A DNA stretch of 64,000 nt from Rhodosporidiobolus odoratus (GCA_034387635.1 JAOANU010000009.1:310001-374000); one strand, 5' to 3'; positions 24,317 through 38,571 are shown, numbered from the stretch's first letter. Translations and numbers: made by a program. Notes: generated by a model not told the origin, from the letters alone.

Positions 24317-25010
24317 CTTCTAATCTAGTCGTACCCCTACACCCGTCTTACACTTTCCCCCTTTTCCTCGGCTGCCCCGTCCCTCTCCATGGCTTGTACT
24401 GTGAAAGGGAGGACTGAGGCTGTATACAGCGAAAAGTACGAAGGGTGCTGGCTCGAAGAAGCGGCGATGGCGGGGATAGGCATATATACACTGCGGCGCG
24501 CCGAGCGAAGATACGACTCGGAGGAAGTAATGAAAGAACTGGACGCCGGCTCGCGGTAATAAGTTGTCGCGAGAACCTTACGCACTCCCTGCACTGCAGC
24601 TTGACTTCTCGTATAAGGATGGGCTGCCCACGACTCGCCCTGACTGGCGAGAGCCGACATGAATGCATGATCGGCTGCGGGTTCTCGTTGCCGTCTGTCC
24701 ACCTCTTCTTCCCTTCGACGCTCATTTGGGGACAGCTCCGCTCGACCAGATTTCAGAAGTCTCAACTCCGTATCGCGTAAGCTCACCGTCTAACTCGCGC
24801 AACCTTCCAAGCCGTTGTCAGCAATCCGAGCTGTTCCTCATCAGTGCCTCGTGCTACATCAGAGCGCGTGCCGGCTTGCGTGCAGCAGCTAGACTGAGCC
24901 AATACAGCGCCATAGAAGTGCGTCCTTCACCTTGGCTCCCTTGCGAACTGAGAATGTGCTGACCCCCACCTGTTCGCCGTGAATGAGCAGACTTGGCTGG
25001 TGGTCCTACG
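24317..25010. other. Intergenic upstream of the ABC transporter
   Basis: About 700 bp between two plus-strand genes. It contains overlapping short ORFs on both strands without recognisable content. No RNA gene is identified. Confidence 0.45.
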
Positions 25011-28000
25011 ATGACTCTTACCAAGTCGAAACTCGCTCGCGCCACTCGCGAAATACCGGTCAAGGCACCAGCAGCGGTCGTGGTGACACTTGTAGCGCTG
25101 TTGCTTGCGAGGAACAAGCTGCAAAAGTCGGCGCAGGAGGCAAAAGCGAAGCGTGAGTCTCCCCTCCCTCTCTGTCACCCAGGCAGACCCGCTGAAAGAT
25201 CTTCATCGTAGGTGACCGTCAAACGCTTACCACGCCGCAGATTGAGCTGGCTCAACGCGACCTTTTCACTCCGTGCGTCTTCCCAACCTCGGGGCTCAGA
25301 GGCAAGAGAGCTGACCAAGAGCTTGACGCGCAGGCTACCGAACGGCGCTCGCGAGCTGCTTGTGCCGAACCGTGGTCGAGTGTCCAAAGTCCTCATCAAG
25401 CCGACCAAAACGTCGACCATTGCCGCGCATCGACCTTTCTTCCGCAAAGCAGGTCCACAATCCGCTGTCATTGCTGCCGAACCTCGAACAAATGGATCAA
25501 GTAGAGCTGGATCGACCTCAACTGCTCGGGTCGGTGTCAACAAGGAGTTCTTCCGCCAGCTTTCCGCCATTTCCCGCATCCTCATTCCACACTTCGCGAG
25601 CAAAGAGTCATGGCTACTTGCCTTGCACACTTCGTTCCTCGTCGCTAGGACCTACCTTAGTTTACTCGTCGCCAAGCTGGACGGCAAGCTCGTGGGCGAT
25701 CTCGTGCGTCCCGTTACCCATACTTTGTTTTCTCAGCGCCAGGGGGTTTACCACCATCTCCTGCAGGTCTCTGGGAATGGGCGTGGCTTTTTCCAGGGTC
25801 TTTGCCTCTGGTTCGCCCTTGCAGTTCCATCAGTCTACACCAACGCGATGATCCGCTTCCTTCAATCCAAGCTCAGCATCTCCTTCCGCACTCGTCTTAC
25901 TCGTTACGTGCACGACCTCTACCTCGACAAGCAGAACACGTTCTACAAGGTCGTCAACCTGGATTCGAGGATTGGGGCAAGTGGAGCGGATCAGTTTGTG
26001 CGTTGGCCTTCCCGGTACTCAGCTCCTCGGCCGGCGGGATCTCAGGCTGCCTTGCTTATGCTCAGGTCACAACCGATATCGACCGCTTCTGCGAGACTCT
26101 CAGTGCACTGTAGTGCGTCGCGCCTCACCTTCTCTCGCAACGTAACGCTGACTTCTTTCGCCCAGCTCGAATGTCTCGAAACCCACGCTCGACCTCCTTC
26201 TCTTCAACATCCAACTCGGACGCTCCATCGGTGGACGAGGCTCGATCGGTCTCTTCCTGTCCTATGCCGCAACCGCTTGGATTCTTAGGAAGGTCACGCC
26301 TGCTTTCGGGAAATTGGCGGCCGTTGAGGCGAAACTGGAAGGGGACTACAGGGCCGCGCATGCGAGATTGATCATCAATGCTGAGGAGGTTGCGTACGTC
26401 CTGTTCTCCTTCTCGCCTCTCTCGCATGCTCTCGTTCAAAGGCCTTTTCTCCGACAGCTTTTACGATGGAGGGGCCATCGAGAAGGACATTTTGACCAAG
26501 GCATACCTCCGGCTCATCAAACATGTCAACTCGATATACAAGGTGCGTTGCAATCGGGCTCATTGTCGTTTATCGCTGACCAGCTTGCCTCCTGACCATG
26601 TGCGCTTGTCCCGCAGATCCGCATCGTCTATGGCATGACCGAGGACTTTGTCGTCAAGTACATGTGGTGCGCTCGACTCTTCGATCGTCTGACTGCTCGT
26701 ATGACCTAACCTGTGCTCACTTTGCAGGAGCGCCGCTGGCTACTGTCTCATCTCGCTCCCGGTCTTCTTTCCCAAGATCGGCAAGCTCGCAGCGGCTGCT
26801 ACTGGACTTAGCACAAGCCAGAAAGAGTCAAGCGGAGATGGTCTGAGTATCTCGCAGCGAACCGAAAGTGCGTCCCTCTTCTGTGTTTACTAAAAGTCCT
26901 CGCTTACAGCATCTCCCACATTCGCAGACTACATCTCCAATCGTCGCCTGCTCCTATCTCTTGCCGATGCTGGCGGTCGCCTCATGCTTTCCTGGAAAGA
27001 CCTCGCCGAGCTTGCCGGATCCACCTCCCGCGTTTTCACCCTCCTGTCGACCCTGCACGACCTGCATGCTTCGTCCTACAGTTCCCTCCCTCGACCCGCC
27101 GACCTCGACTCCACTCTCCCCTACTACGACCTCGGGAAGATTGAGGGTAGGTTGGTTGAGGATGAGAAAATGGACGAGATTAGGTTCGAGAAGGTACCGA
27201 TTGTTACGCCTGCGCCGGGGGTCGCGAGGGGTGGAGAGGAGTTGGTCAAAAGTCTGGAGCTCAAGATTAAGTCTGGAGAACATTTGCTCATTACTGGCGG
27301 GAATGGTGCAGGCAAGACGGCGATTGCGAGGGTCCTGGCTGGTGCGATGCCCCCTTCTCCCCTCTCCTCATGGTGGTGCGTTTTGAATGCTCACGGACTC
27401 AATGGCTATTCTCCTACAGGTCTCTGGCCCGTCTTTGATGGCACCGTTTCTCGCCCCGATGACTCGCACATCATGTTCCTCCCTCAACGGCCATACCTTT
27501 CAAGCGGCTCCTTGCGCGATCAGTATGTCGTCGCTAAGACTGTCGCTGTCGAGCAGCCCGTGACTGACAGTACTGTGTGCAGGATCATCTACCCCTATTC
27601 GTACCCGCAGTTTGCGGACACGGGCAAGACGGACGAAGATTTGCTGCAAATCTTGCAGAAAGCGCACCTCGCCTATTTGCCTGGGCGCGAGGGAGGTAGG
27701 CCTCTCTTGACCTCTCTCTGTTCGGCGACCATCTGCTTACACTTAAGGGCGACCATCTGTAGGCTTCGACACCCGGAAAGAGTGGAAGGACGTGCTGAGC
27801 GGTGGGGAGAAGCAGCGGGTAAGCTCCCTCTTCTCTCCTTCCCTGGCGACCCCCAACATGCGGCTCTCCTGAGGGCTGGCGGATTGACCATCGTTGCTGC
27901 ATTGTCACAGATGGGACTTGCCCGTCTTTTCTTCCACCATCCCAAGTTCGGTGTCCTCGATGAGTCCACCTCTGCTGTCTCGACGGATGTCGAGGGGTCG

Positions 28001-28499
28001 ATGTACCAGCATGCGAAGGATCTCGGTATCAGTACGTCCCTCTGCATCTTTCTCTTCCGTCGCGTTCTAAGGCAGAAAGCTGCGGCGTCGACTGACTCTG
28101 CGCTTTCCCCCCTCCTCTTGTTGTCTATCCAGCTCTCATCACCATCTCGCACCGACCTAGCCTCTTCAAGCATCATATGTTTCTGCTCACGTTGAGCGGC
28201 AGTGAGGGGAAGTGGGAGCTGAAGCAAATCGGCGAACAAGAGCAGTATGTTCCATTTCTTCGACCCAGGGTTCTCTCCGCCTTTGTCTTTTCTCGTTACC
28301 AACCTCTTGCCTCAGCCGTCTCTCGCTTGTCCCCGACGGTCTAAGCTACAGCTTGAGGAGCTACTGACGTTGTCCGGTCGACAGGTCAGTCTCTTTCCAG
28401 AAGGAGATCGAAACCCTCGAGAGCAAACTCGCCGAAGTCGAGTCTTGGAAGGCCCGTCTCGCCGACATCAACGCTCAGCTGCACTTCAAGGATCAGTGA
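25011..28499 (+). CDS. Peroxisomal long-chain acyl-CoA ABC half-transporter (ABCD / Pxa type)
   Basis: Spliced from at least fifteen introns. The start is the ATG of MTLTKSKLARATREIPVK. The N-terminus has a short hydrophobic helix (AAVVVTLVALLLARNKL), and the ABCD transmembrane domain follows: VGVNKEFFRQLSAISRILIPH, ESWLLALHTSFLVARTYLSL, the NAEEVAFYDGG loop that corresponds to the family's EAA-like motif, and KYMWSAAGYCLISLPVFF. The nucleotide-binding domain has Walker A GGNGAGKTA, signature LSGGEKQR, Walker B KFGVLDEST and switch TISHRPSLFKHH. A C-terminal coiled coil (ETLESKLAEVESWKARLADI) ends the protein. ABCD proteins dimerise in the peroxisomal membrane and import acyl-CoAs for beta-oxidation. 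One half-transporter is present here; its partner is not in the window, so Pxa1 versus Pxa2 is undecided. Confidence 0.93.
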
Positions 28500-28805
28500 A
28501 GGCCCGGCATATACATATGCCACGAGGACGGCGACTCGACGGCGACCATCTGTTTTTCTGCATATTTTCTTGTTCACTTTCCGTCTTTGTAGCTTCTTCT
28601 CCTTGTAGTTTTCTGTCGCTTACTATCCTATCGCACCTTTACTCGCTCATACACACAACCGGGAGATAACAGTCTGGCGATCTTGCTCTTTGAGGAATTG
28701 ACTCGCCGCTGGCTTGCCGCTGGCTTAGTATGTCCGCCGCGGCTTGTCGTTCGCCCGTCTTCCGTTTCTCCCCACCGGTTTCGATCCTGCCAGTCCTAGA
28801 TAGAA

Positions 28806-30761
<1,956 letters not shown>

Positions 30762-31269
30762 GCCGACAGCCGGTATCCCCTTCCTGTCCTCTCTTTTCGC
30801 GACAGTATAGCCTCGACGTCAACAGGCGGGAGTGGTAGTAACAGGGAACGGAGGAAAAGCCATCGTGCGCTGTTCATCTTGTAGCACTTCTCTTTCCACC
30901 TCGTTCCTTGTTTTTTACAAATTCGTCAGGTCTTACAATGTATCAGGGCATTTACAGGGACTACCCACACGTGTGTGGCCTCGACAATGACTATTAAGCG
31001 ACTCGATGGATGCTCATATTGCCTGCGGGAGAACGGTCGAAAAGTGCATTTTCTGCTGGCGCCTTCAGATCGTTCCGTATCTACCGTTTCTCCTCCGGCC
31101 ACAGTCGTAGACGCTGCCGAAGCTCTCATTGCGCATCCTCCGGTCTCTTCCCGGCCTCTCCGTTGAGTCCTTCCCTTATCAGTCGGCCCGGCCGCCCCAC
31201 CGCGCGGTCTCTCTCCACCTCTCACGCTCGTCGTTTCATCCCATTCAACATTCTACCATTCTCACTATC
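30762..31269. other. Intergenic between alanine aminotransferase and GNAT genes
   Basis: About 500 bp serving as 3' flank and promoter. A short ORF at 30975-31166 has no supporting features. Confidence 0.5.
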
Positions 31270-32314
31270 ATGATCATCGCACCCAGCTTCCGCACCTCCC
31301 GCCTCTCCTTCCGCGCAACCCAGCCCGAGGATGTAGCTCTGTTCTCCCGAATGTTCTCCGACGAGGCCACTTTGTTTGGCTGTGCTGCGGCTCCTTGTAC
31401 GCCATGGAGCAAGAAGGGCGCAGAGTCGCTCATGAAGTTCTGTGGGGAGGCAACGATGAGGTGCGTTTCGATTACGGGCTTTCTTTCTCTTGACTTGTTC
31501 TTGTCCTTTCGATTCAGCTTGCTCATGACAGTATGCGCGTAGCCTCATTTTCTATCTCAAACCCGATAGTGAGAATACGAACGTCAAGGAAGAGGCTGTC
31601 GGGTGGATCGTGCTGGATGAGCAGTTCAAGGGCGGACCGCATCAACGGGCTTCATTTGGGATCTCCTTGATGAAGGAGTATCAAGTGAGCTGCTACACCT
31701 CCTGAGGCTCGTGAGCTCAAGCCGAGCTGATGCACGATGATGAGCGCAGGGCAAGGGCTACGGGAAGGAAGCAATGGAGTTCATGCTCGAAAATGCGTAA
31801 GATCTGCTTTTCTTTGCAGTACCTTGACTGTATCGGTTCTGAATCAGGGTCTCTTGCCCGAGGAAACGCGCTGACCTTTACGCTTACAGGTTTCTCCGTT
31901 ACAACTTCCATCGCGTCGAATGTAGACCTAAAGTCCTCCTCTGGTGTCCTTTGCGCATGCCCTACTGACCCGTCTTTCGTCGTATGCAGGTGACGTCTAC
32001 GCTTGGAATGAACCTGCACTCCGGCTATACAAGTCAGTGTGAGCTGACCTGTTCATCTTTTCGCATGAAATGCCGCAGCGAAGTGACTCCTTGTGTCTTC
32101 AGGGGCTTCGTCGAAGAAGGACGGAGACGCAAGTCACTGTTCCAGCAAGGAGAGTGGAGGGACGAGTATTTGCTGTGCGTCGCGTCTGATTTCGTCTGCG
32201 AAGGCCAGAATTTTGGACCTGAAGTCCATCCATCCTTCGCATATCAACAGGGCCATCCTACAAACCGACTGGCGAGCCGCTCACTTAGACAAGCTGCAAC
32301 TCGAGCAGCCTTGA
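31270..32314 (+). CDS. GNAT-family N-acetyltransferase (RimJ/RimL-like)
   Basis: Seven exons (31270-31460, 31543-31684, 31750-31796, 31890-31921, 31990-32038, 32103-32174, 32251-32314) sum to 198 codons plus stop. The protein begins MIIAPSFRTSRLSFRATQPED, the usual first strand of RimJ-type acetyltransferases. GKGYGKEAMEFMLENAF contains the acetyl-CoA pyrophosphate-binding Q/RxxGxG/A region in GKGYGKEA form, and FLRYNFHRVECDVYAWNEPALRLYKSVGFVEEGRRRKS is the standard C-terminal block. The exons are very small (32, 47 and 49 nt). Acceptor substrate (protein N-terminus, amine or small molecule) cannot be inferred. Convergent with the dehydrogenase. Confidence 0.9.
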
Positions 32315-32376
32315 GTCATCGAATAGACCTAGACATGACTCGTGGAACACGTTCTCATTGAATAACCATGATCTTC

Positions 32377-34109
32377 TTACTTCTCCTCCAATTCCTTCTT
32401 GAGACTCGCCTCGAGATCCACCAGAATCTTGACCTGAGCCGGTTCCTTTCTGAGCGTTTCCAGCCCCTTCTCCGTGATATCTTGAAGGAGGATTCGAGAG
32501 GTGATTAGGTCGTTGACTCGGATTTGTCCTGAAGAGAGGGCGGATAGCACGGCTTTCATGTCGGTCGAATTGAAGCAGCAGGAGCCGGTCAAGGAACGTT
32601 CTTTGAAGAGGAGGGCCTGTTACGATTCATTCAAGCCTTGTCAGATCGAGCCGCTCTGCCGCCGAGGAAAAGAGGGAGAATACGGGAAGGGAGAGAACAT
32701 ACACTCATGTCCACTGACGGTCTCGGCGCATCCGGCATCCACAACGCAACCATCACAATCCGTCCTTTAGCCCGAGTCGCCGCAATAGCCGCATCAAGGG
32801 TCCTTTGCGTCCCGGCACAATCAATCGCAACATGCACTCCTTGACCGTCCGGAGTGAGTTTTCGAACTTCTGAGACGACGTCTTGTTCGAGGGGATCAAA
32901 GACGGCGTCGGCACCGCATCGCGAGGCAATCTTGGCCCGGATGGGGGTGGGTTCGGAGACGTAGACGGAGGAGGCACCGAGGGATTTGAGTACCCTGAAG
33001 AGGATGAAGTGGGAATGTGAGCTGATAGCTGCACGTAGCTGGTCCGCGGCAGAGCGCAGCAGAATATCAGCCAGTCAGATCGCTCACCTTGTGACCATTG
33101 CTCCAATGGGCCCAGCGCCGATCACCAATGCTGACTCGCCCGCTTTGAAATTTGAGCAGGCTACGGCGTGCCATGCGACGGACAGGGGCTCGGCGAGGGC
33201 GGCAACGTCGACTGCAAGGTGCAAGTGCGAGACCGAGTCAGTATGGACACAAAGGGCCAGCATTATGCGAATCACGAAGTAGGGAAGAAAGGCCAAGCAG
33301 GAAATTTGACGAGAAAAAGGTTGTGGGGATGGACATGTCCTGGTGGCGGCTATTCGGCGGAGCGATGAAGTAGGATAGAAACGCACGCGTCAACCCGTCC
33401 GGCACAACATGTACATTTGCCTCGGTGACATTGACATAGGGCGCCAAACCTCCTGGCCTGTTGTAGCCAAAGAAGCCGATCCGAGTATCGCACAACGGGC
33501 GGTCTCCAGCCTTGCACGACGAACAGTTGAGGCAAGAGATTACGGGTTCGCTGCCCGCCCAAAAGAACTAGTAATCAGTGGACAGAAAAGAACCGACAGA
33601 GGGAAAACGGAACAAGCGCTTACATGCAAACCTTAGTTCCGACCTTCAACCCAGCACTCACGCCCTCTCCGACCGCATCGATTGTACCGGAGAACTCGTG
33701 CCCAAGGGTAGCGGGGACGGTCGAGCCCGTGAGAGGGTGAGGTGCGCCGGCAGCGCAGCATGTGAAGGGACCGTGGTAGACTTCGTGAAGGTCCCTGTGA
33801 GATGATACGAGTCAGCAAGTGTCAGAGATGCATAGCTGAAAGCGAAACGGAGCATACGAGCCACAGATGCCTGAGCGGAGTAAGGGTGGGGGAAGGAGGA
33901 AAGAAAGACGAGGTCAGCTCTCGTCGAAGCACCCGAGACAGGGCAGGAGCGGGAAGTGTAGTGCTTTAGCGGGGTGTAGACGCACCTGCATAAGCGACCT
34001 TGACCCTGACTTCACCTTTCTGCAGCGGAACCACTTCGACCTGTTCGACCTTGACCTCGGGTTCACCATAGTAGCGGACTGCGAGCATAGTAGTAGGGGT
34101 TGAAGACAT
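32377..34109 (-). CDS. BDH1: Zinc-dependent medium-chain dehydrogenase, (R,R)-butanediol type
   Basis: Starts MSSTPTTMLAVRYYGEPEVKVEQ at 34107-34109. An MDR-family NAD(P)-dependent alcohol dehydrogenase. Marks in order: GICGSDLHEVYHGPF (catalytic zinc Cys; CGSDxHE is typical of butanediol/sorbitol dehydrogenases), LGHEFSGTIDAVGEGV (zinc-binding GHE), EPVISCLNCSSCKAGDRPLC (structural zinc cysteines), GGLAPYVNV, AALAEPLSVAWHAV (fourth catalytic ligand region), GAGPIGAMVT (Rossmann loop), and a C-terminal SILLQDITEKGLETL segment. Acetoin/2,3-butanediol is the usual substrate of close relatives, but xylitol/sorbitol-type activity cannot be excluded. It is cut by several introns. Confidence 0.88.
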
Positions 34110-34501
34110 GGCTTTTATACAGTAATGTTAGGTGCAGAAAGGCTCAAGAGGAGATCGACGGAAGCTGGATGAGGAAAAGGAAGATCGCATTCCGTGGGCG
34201 GGGCCGCGGGCGCATTCTTCTTGAACCACTCGACCGACAGACAGAGGCAGCAACTGCCGGCAAAGTCGTACAGAGCTTCTGGGAAGCGAGCCGAAATCAG
34301 TCCGCACGGCTAGGTAATAGCAGCGTGCAAGGAAAGACATACAATCGCTTTTTAGCCACCCGACTGCAACCAAAAGAATGAAGTGCGCCGTCCTCGACGT
34401 TTGAGGCCCAGTTTGCGCAACACCGCCATACCCTAGGTACTCCGACCCTCGACTTTCCCGATGGACACAGGTCGAGAAACCCTCATCGCCCTCCTCGAAA
34501 C
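34110..34501. other. Short intergenic region
   Basis: About 390 bp upstream of the dehydrogenase and downstream of the BTB-like gene, both on the minus strand. A 22-codon plus-strand ORF beginning MDTGRETLIALLETYSEYLF starts at 34460 and runs into the antisense of the BTB-like gene's end. It has no supporting evidence. Confidence 0.4.
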
Positions 34502-35588
34502 CTACTCTGAATACCTATTCGGCTCGTAAACATCCCTCAACTCGCCCGCCGCCTGCAAATAAAGCCTCAACGACAGTCTCGCCTCATTATTCTCCCTCAC
34601 AACCTCCAAATCCTGCATCCAATCCGACCCATACAAAGACTTGCCATACAAAGACTTGTCAATATCCTGGTGCACTGTCAAGGCCCACTCCAGGATCCTT
34701 TTAATGTATTCGTCAAAGGGGAGAGTGGCAGAGTCAAGTAGGGCAGCGAGAATATCTGCCGGTGCGAGCTGGGCTTGAACTTCGGATAAGACTGCTGAAC
34801 GAAGGTCGTCGATCTCGAGGAAACGCGCGAGATTGTAGATCAATTTAGGCGACGGTGGGATGGGTAGGTCCGGGAACGCCCGATGGAACTCCGTCACTTG
34901 TTGATTACGAATGCTTGCTGAGACCACCCGACGCTGATCGTATGTCGCGGATGGAAGATCCGGAACGTCGACGGTGGTCAAGCCTTGGTGCGAACGCGAT
35001 GGACCCGCTGTACGCGTAGCAGAGCAACGTGCGGTAGGCCGTGTACGAGTAGTCGGTAACGGCGAAGCATCGAACGTACGAGGGTAGAGTCGCAGTCGGT
35101 TCCGGAGTGCAAAAAAGGGAATCTGCCTTCTCCTCGTCTCCGCCATTCTTCCCCTCGGCCTCGTCGACGGGTGGAAGAGTGTGCGAGAAGGCATCTTGTT
35201 GCTCGATTCGCGCCTTCCAGGACGGCGAGAGCTGAGCCAGGACGCCCGGGCCGACGAAGAGTTTTTGCCCGGCGGGAAAGGCGAGACAGAGCGAGGCAAC
35301 GGGAGTCGGCTGTTTGAACAGCGTCGCAGACACGTTGGAGAGTCAGTCGTCCACTGTACGCATCGACAGGAGCCGACTCCCTTCCGGGAGCACCAGGGTT
35401 TCTTCCGCTGACGGGAGCAGCTTGAGCGTGCCCGTGAAGCCGTCTGAGGTGTGTGGCCATTCGAGGCTCCATTATTTGCGGAAGGTAGGCGGAGCGAGGT
35501 GTTCAAGGCTTGAATGGTAGCTTCGTTCGCCAAATCGATCGATGGATGCATCAAAGGTGAAGGTGAAGGTGACGAGGCGAGTGGCCAT
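34502..35588 (-). pseudogene. MATH/BTB-like gene with an in-frame TAA (possibly broken)
   Basis: From ATG 35588 the frame gives MATRLVTFTFTFDASIDRFG, like the first strand of the MATH-type domain of basidiomycete BTB proteins. A TAA at 35472-35474 interrupts it, yet coding resumes in the same frame directly after (WSLEWPHTSDGFTGTLKLLP). No GT-AG intron is apparent that would remove only the TAA. Downstream, an intron with CTGAC branch removes a second in-frame TGA near 35340. The BTB-like core follows (YVRCFAVTDYSYTAYRTLLCYAYSGSI), then a helical C-terminus (KLIYNLARFLEIDDLRSAVL). An upstream ATG at 35795 is also in frame. BTB proteins usually act as adaptors for ubiquitin ligases. Either this copy is a pseudogene or a distant donor skips the region. 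Confidence 0.6.
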
Positions 35589-35806
35589 AGTGGCGGAGTC
35601 GGTGCTTGAAGAGGCGAAAGAACGGAGCCGGGGTAGCTGGGCGGAGGTCGAGTCCAAGTCATGAACCCGAAGGTCAAAGCGCCTAGATGACTTCGAGCCA
35701 GAATCCGTTGTTGATTGGTCAGCGGGACCAGTAGCATCAAAACTCAGCAGCTGACAAGCTGTGACCGTCCAAGGCCAGGCGAGAAAGAAAGGCATAGTCA
35801 GATCTT

Positions 35807-36927
35807 CTATTTGAGCGCTTCCCTCACGCTGCTATTGCTGAGGAAAGCCGCGAATCTAGGTTCAACAAATAGAGCACTGCATCGATACAATCTGTCAACG
35901 CTTCTGAGTCCTGCATCTTCGCTGCCAAGTCCAGAAGGGATGCCGGAACGAAGGGACAGCAACAATCAAAGGGGGAAAAAACGCACCTCGCTTCCGCCAA
36001 CACCTCTCCCTCAGTATTCTCCACCCTCCCCTTAACCCACGCCTTCCTCCCTTTCTGCTTCTCCACCTCCGTCCTAATGATCAGGTACTGGTTCGCAAAA
36101 GTCGGTTTCTTGTAGGACATAGTCAGGGTCGCGGTAACACCGATATTGGTCGGAAGGTTGAGCATGGCCTGTACATATTTCGTGTCAGTTCTTGACGGGA
36201 GACTGGGAAAAGCAAGGAGGGGATGACGAACAGTTCGACCCAACGCTTCGTCGCAAACCGTCGCTAGCAGACCACCATGAACCACTCCTTCATGTCCACA
36301 CAACCCGTCTCCGACGTGCACAATCAGAACTGACTCCTTCTTGTCTAGGCTGGTAAAGACGAGAGGAGGAAGGGCGAATTTCCCCGGACCTCTGAGGGCG
36401 TACCCGGAGAGGGAATGCGGACCTGGCGGAGTCGCAGCGTAGGGTCGAGAGATAGTCCAGCGGGGCGTGAGAGGAGTATCGGCGGGTGAAGTGAGGGAGA
36501 GAGAAGCAGCAGCTTCAGTCAGGGAGGTGGCTTGTGGTGTCGCGATTGAGGAAGAAGATGGCTCTGTCGGCGAAAGAGAGGGGACGACTCCCGCTTTTAA
36601 CCGCTTGACGATCTCTAGTTGATGCAACCCCCTTTCTAGTTCTGCTACATGGGCTTGTGCTTCGGCTGATTGGGATGGAGGTGGATGAGGAGTTGGGAGA
36701 GGGAAAACGAGGTTGATGAGTTGAGGTCGGGGAGCGACGAGGGCGAGTCCAAAGCCGGCTAGTAGACCGGATGAGACGAGGGCGGTCGACAAAAGGAAGA
36801 GAGAGCGCTTCTGCGGCTGGTTCGGCGGCAGAGGCGGGAGAGACGAAGAAGCGAGATGCCGGAGAGAGGAGGAGGAGATGACAGCGCGAGGTCGCATTGA
36901 GGCGACGAGGGGGCGCGGCGAAGGCAT
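35807..36927 (-). CDS. Hotdog-fold (4HBT / THEM4-like) thioesterase with membrane anchor
   Basis: Start MPSPRPLVASMRPRAV at 36925-36927. An arginine/serine-rich leader and a hydrophobic helix (SLFLLSTALVSSGLLAGFGLALV, about residues 40-65) suggest mitochondrial or other membrane targeting. The hotdog domain shows GHEGVVHGGLLATVCDEALGR (the HGG...D/E helix with catalytic residues), then LPTNIGVTATLTMSYKKPTFANQYLIIRTEV and WVKGRVENTEGEVLAEASALFVEPRF. The last splice, whose acceptor ends GATGCAG, restores the family's A-x-ALFVEPR strand and ends the protein SNSSVREALK. These enzymes hydrolyse acyl-CoA thioesters. Exact acyl preference is unknown. Confidence 0.85.
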
Positions 36928-37079
36928 AGCGGGTAGCTGACAGCGGCGTGCTGCTGGTACAGGGGGCTTTCGGCGACAACAGAGCAGAACGACGTTGACA
37001 GCAGGATCCCTCGGTCCGTATTCCGCAAGATGAGACATTTTGCAGTTTCCCTCGCAAAGTGCAATACACCTCGTCTGAG

Positions 37080-38198
37080 CTACTCCTTCAACACCTTCTC
37101 CAACCACTCCGTCACGTCTCCCAGCTCCTCACTGCCCAGCGTATGCTCCATCCCCTCGTACGTCCTAAAGTCGAACATCTCCCCTGCCTCCTTCTTCAGT
37201 CCGTTCCAAAGGTACTCCCGACCTTGCTGTGCACGCAAGAAGCGAATAGCCTGATCAGCGGTGCCGTGGCCCCAGAAGATAGGGGTCGAAGCGGAGGCGG
37301 GAGAGACCAGCTGCAGAAGGAACACGGAGGGGAAAAAGCAATGTGTGAGAAGATTGCGACAGAGCCAGATGATGAAGGGAGTACACACGGGCTTGATCTG
37401 ATCTTTGTGCGTCAGCGCGAGGAAACCTGAGAGGACGCAGATCCCGCCTAGCTTCTTCTCGTGGGTAAGACCTGTGAGAAGCGATAGCACTCCGCCTCTG
37501 TTTCCTCCCTCTTTATCAGCAAGTCCGCTTTTGGACATCCTTCCTCACTGAAGGCTTACAGGAGGACCAAGAGTAGGGCAACGCACTGTGAGAACCCGCC
37601 AACCACGATCTTCTCTTCCCTAACTCCCTTCTGCACCTCCTCCGACACAAGTCCTTGAATCGCTCGCACAGACTCGAGCATTCCATTCACGTCTTCGGCT
37701 TCGGGCGGAGTATTAGGTTGGGTGATATCGTACCTACCATTTGGGGGATCCAGTCAGGAAAGACGCAGACCCCAGAAAAGCAGAAGGAAAAGACGGAAGA
37801 AGGGACGTACCAAGCTTGCATCACCTCCCCTCGATTGACCGTAACCTCCCTCTCAGGCCTGCCCATATCGGGTCATCAACGACGCTGCACGAAATGCAAG
37901 AAAGGTAACGATACGTACACATTCGTAACGACCCATCTAACCCCCTTCAATGCCTCTCTCCTTCTCATTATCTCAGCAAAATCCAGCCATCCTTGAGCCG
38001 AATCTCCAAGACCACTGCGTCATACCAAAGTCGGTACTGTGAGCCCAAGAAACAGAATGAAAACGGAAAGGAAATGTCGAGAGAAAAGTGTACTTACTGC
38101 GACCAAATCACCGTTCCCCTTGCTTGTCTCCCATCCAACGGTTCGAGGACGATTGGTTCACCCATCCGGCTTGGGGAAGAGGAAGAGGCTGTTGACAT
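37080..38198 (-). CDS. Acyl-protein thioesterase-like serine hydrolase, copy A
   Basis: First exon 38098-38198 starts MSTASSSSPSRMGEPIVLEP; splicing joins TVIWS|HGLGDSAQGWLDFAEIM, the oxyanion motif HGLGDS of acyl-protein thioesterases. AWYDITQPNTPPEAEDVNGM follows, then GGFSQGGVLSLLTGL with the catalytic serine (GFSQGG), built across an intron. PIFWGHGTADQ holds the catalytic aspartate region and YEGMEHTLGSEEL the histidine. The end is EWLEKVLKE. These alpha/beta hydrolases remove palmitate from cysteines of signalling proteins, or act as lysophospholipases. The frame is open upstream to 38447 (MRPRNARTLFTSSS...), so a longer N-terminus is possible. Tandem with copy B. Confidence 0.9.
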
Positions 38199-38571
38199 GC
38201 TCCTAATCGCCGGAGTTGGGATGCCGGGACGGAGGGAAGGTTGGAGAAAGGACCGAAGAGTGAGGGAAGCCAGGTTGACGGTAGTGGCAGCAGGAGCGAA
38301 GGTGTGATCTATTGGAATGCTTGATTCAGGAGCTGAGCAAATTTGTGGCTTGATAAGGACCAGAGATCCGACCAACGTAGGATGGAGGAGATTACGGTGA
38401 GGACGCGACGAGGACGTGAATAATGTCCGCGCGTTCCTCGGGCGCATTCACCCACTCTCTCACATTCTCGCCGAGCGCACCAATCGTTTCACGGAGCCAT
38501 ACCGGTACGTTGATATTGCCGTGCCAGAATACGTAGTGCAAGAGAGATAAGAGGGCGCGAATTGGAAAGGG
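38199..38571. other. Spacer between the tandem acyl-protein thioesterases
   Basis: About 370 bp. In the frame of copy A it remains open to 38447, so part may encode an N-terminal extension; otherwise it is promoter and 3' flank. Confidence 0.4.

Noticed and set aside
34502..35740. A 412-codon minus-strand ORF running through the whole BTB-like gene
   Set aside because: Only its last ~140 codons carry the plausible BTB C-terminus; the rest is an arginine/serine-rich out-of-frame shadow of the true exons.
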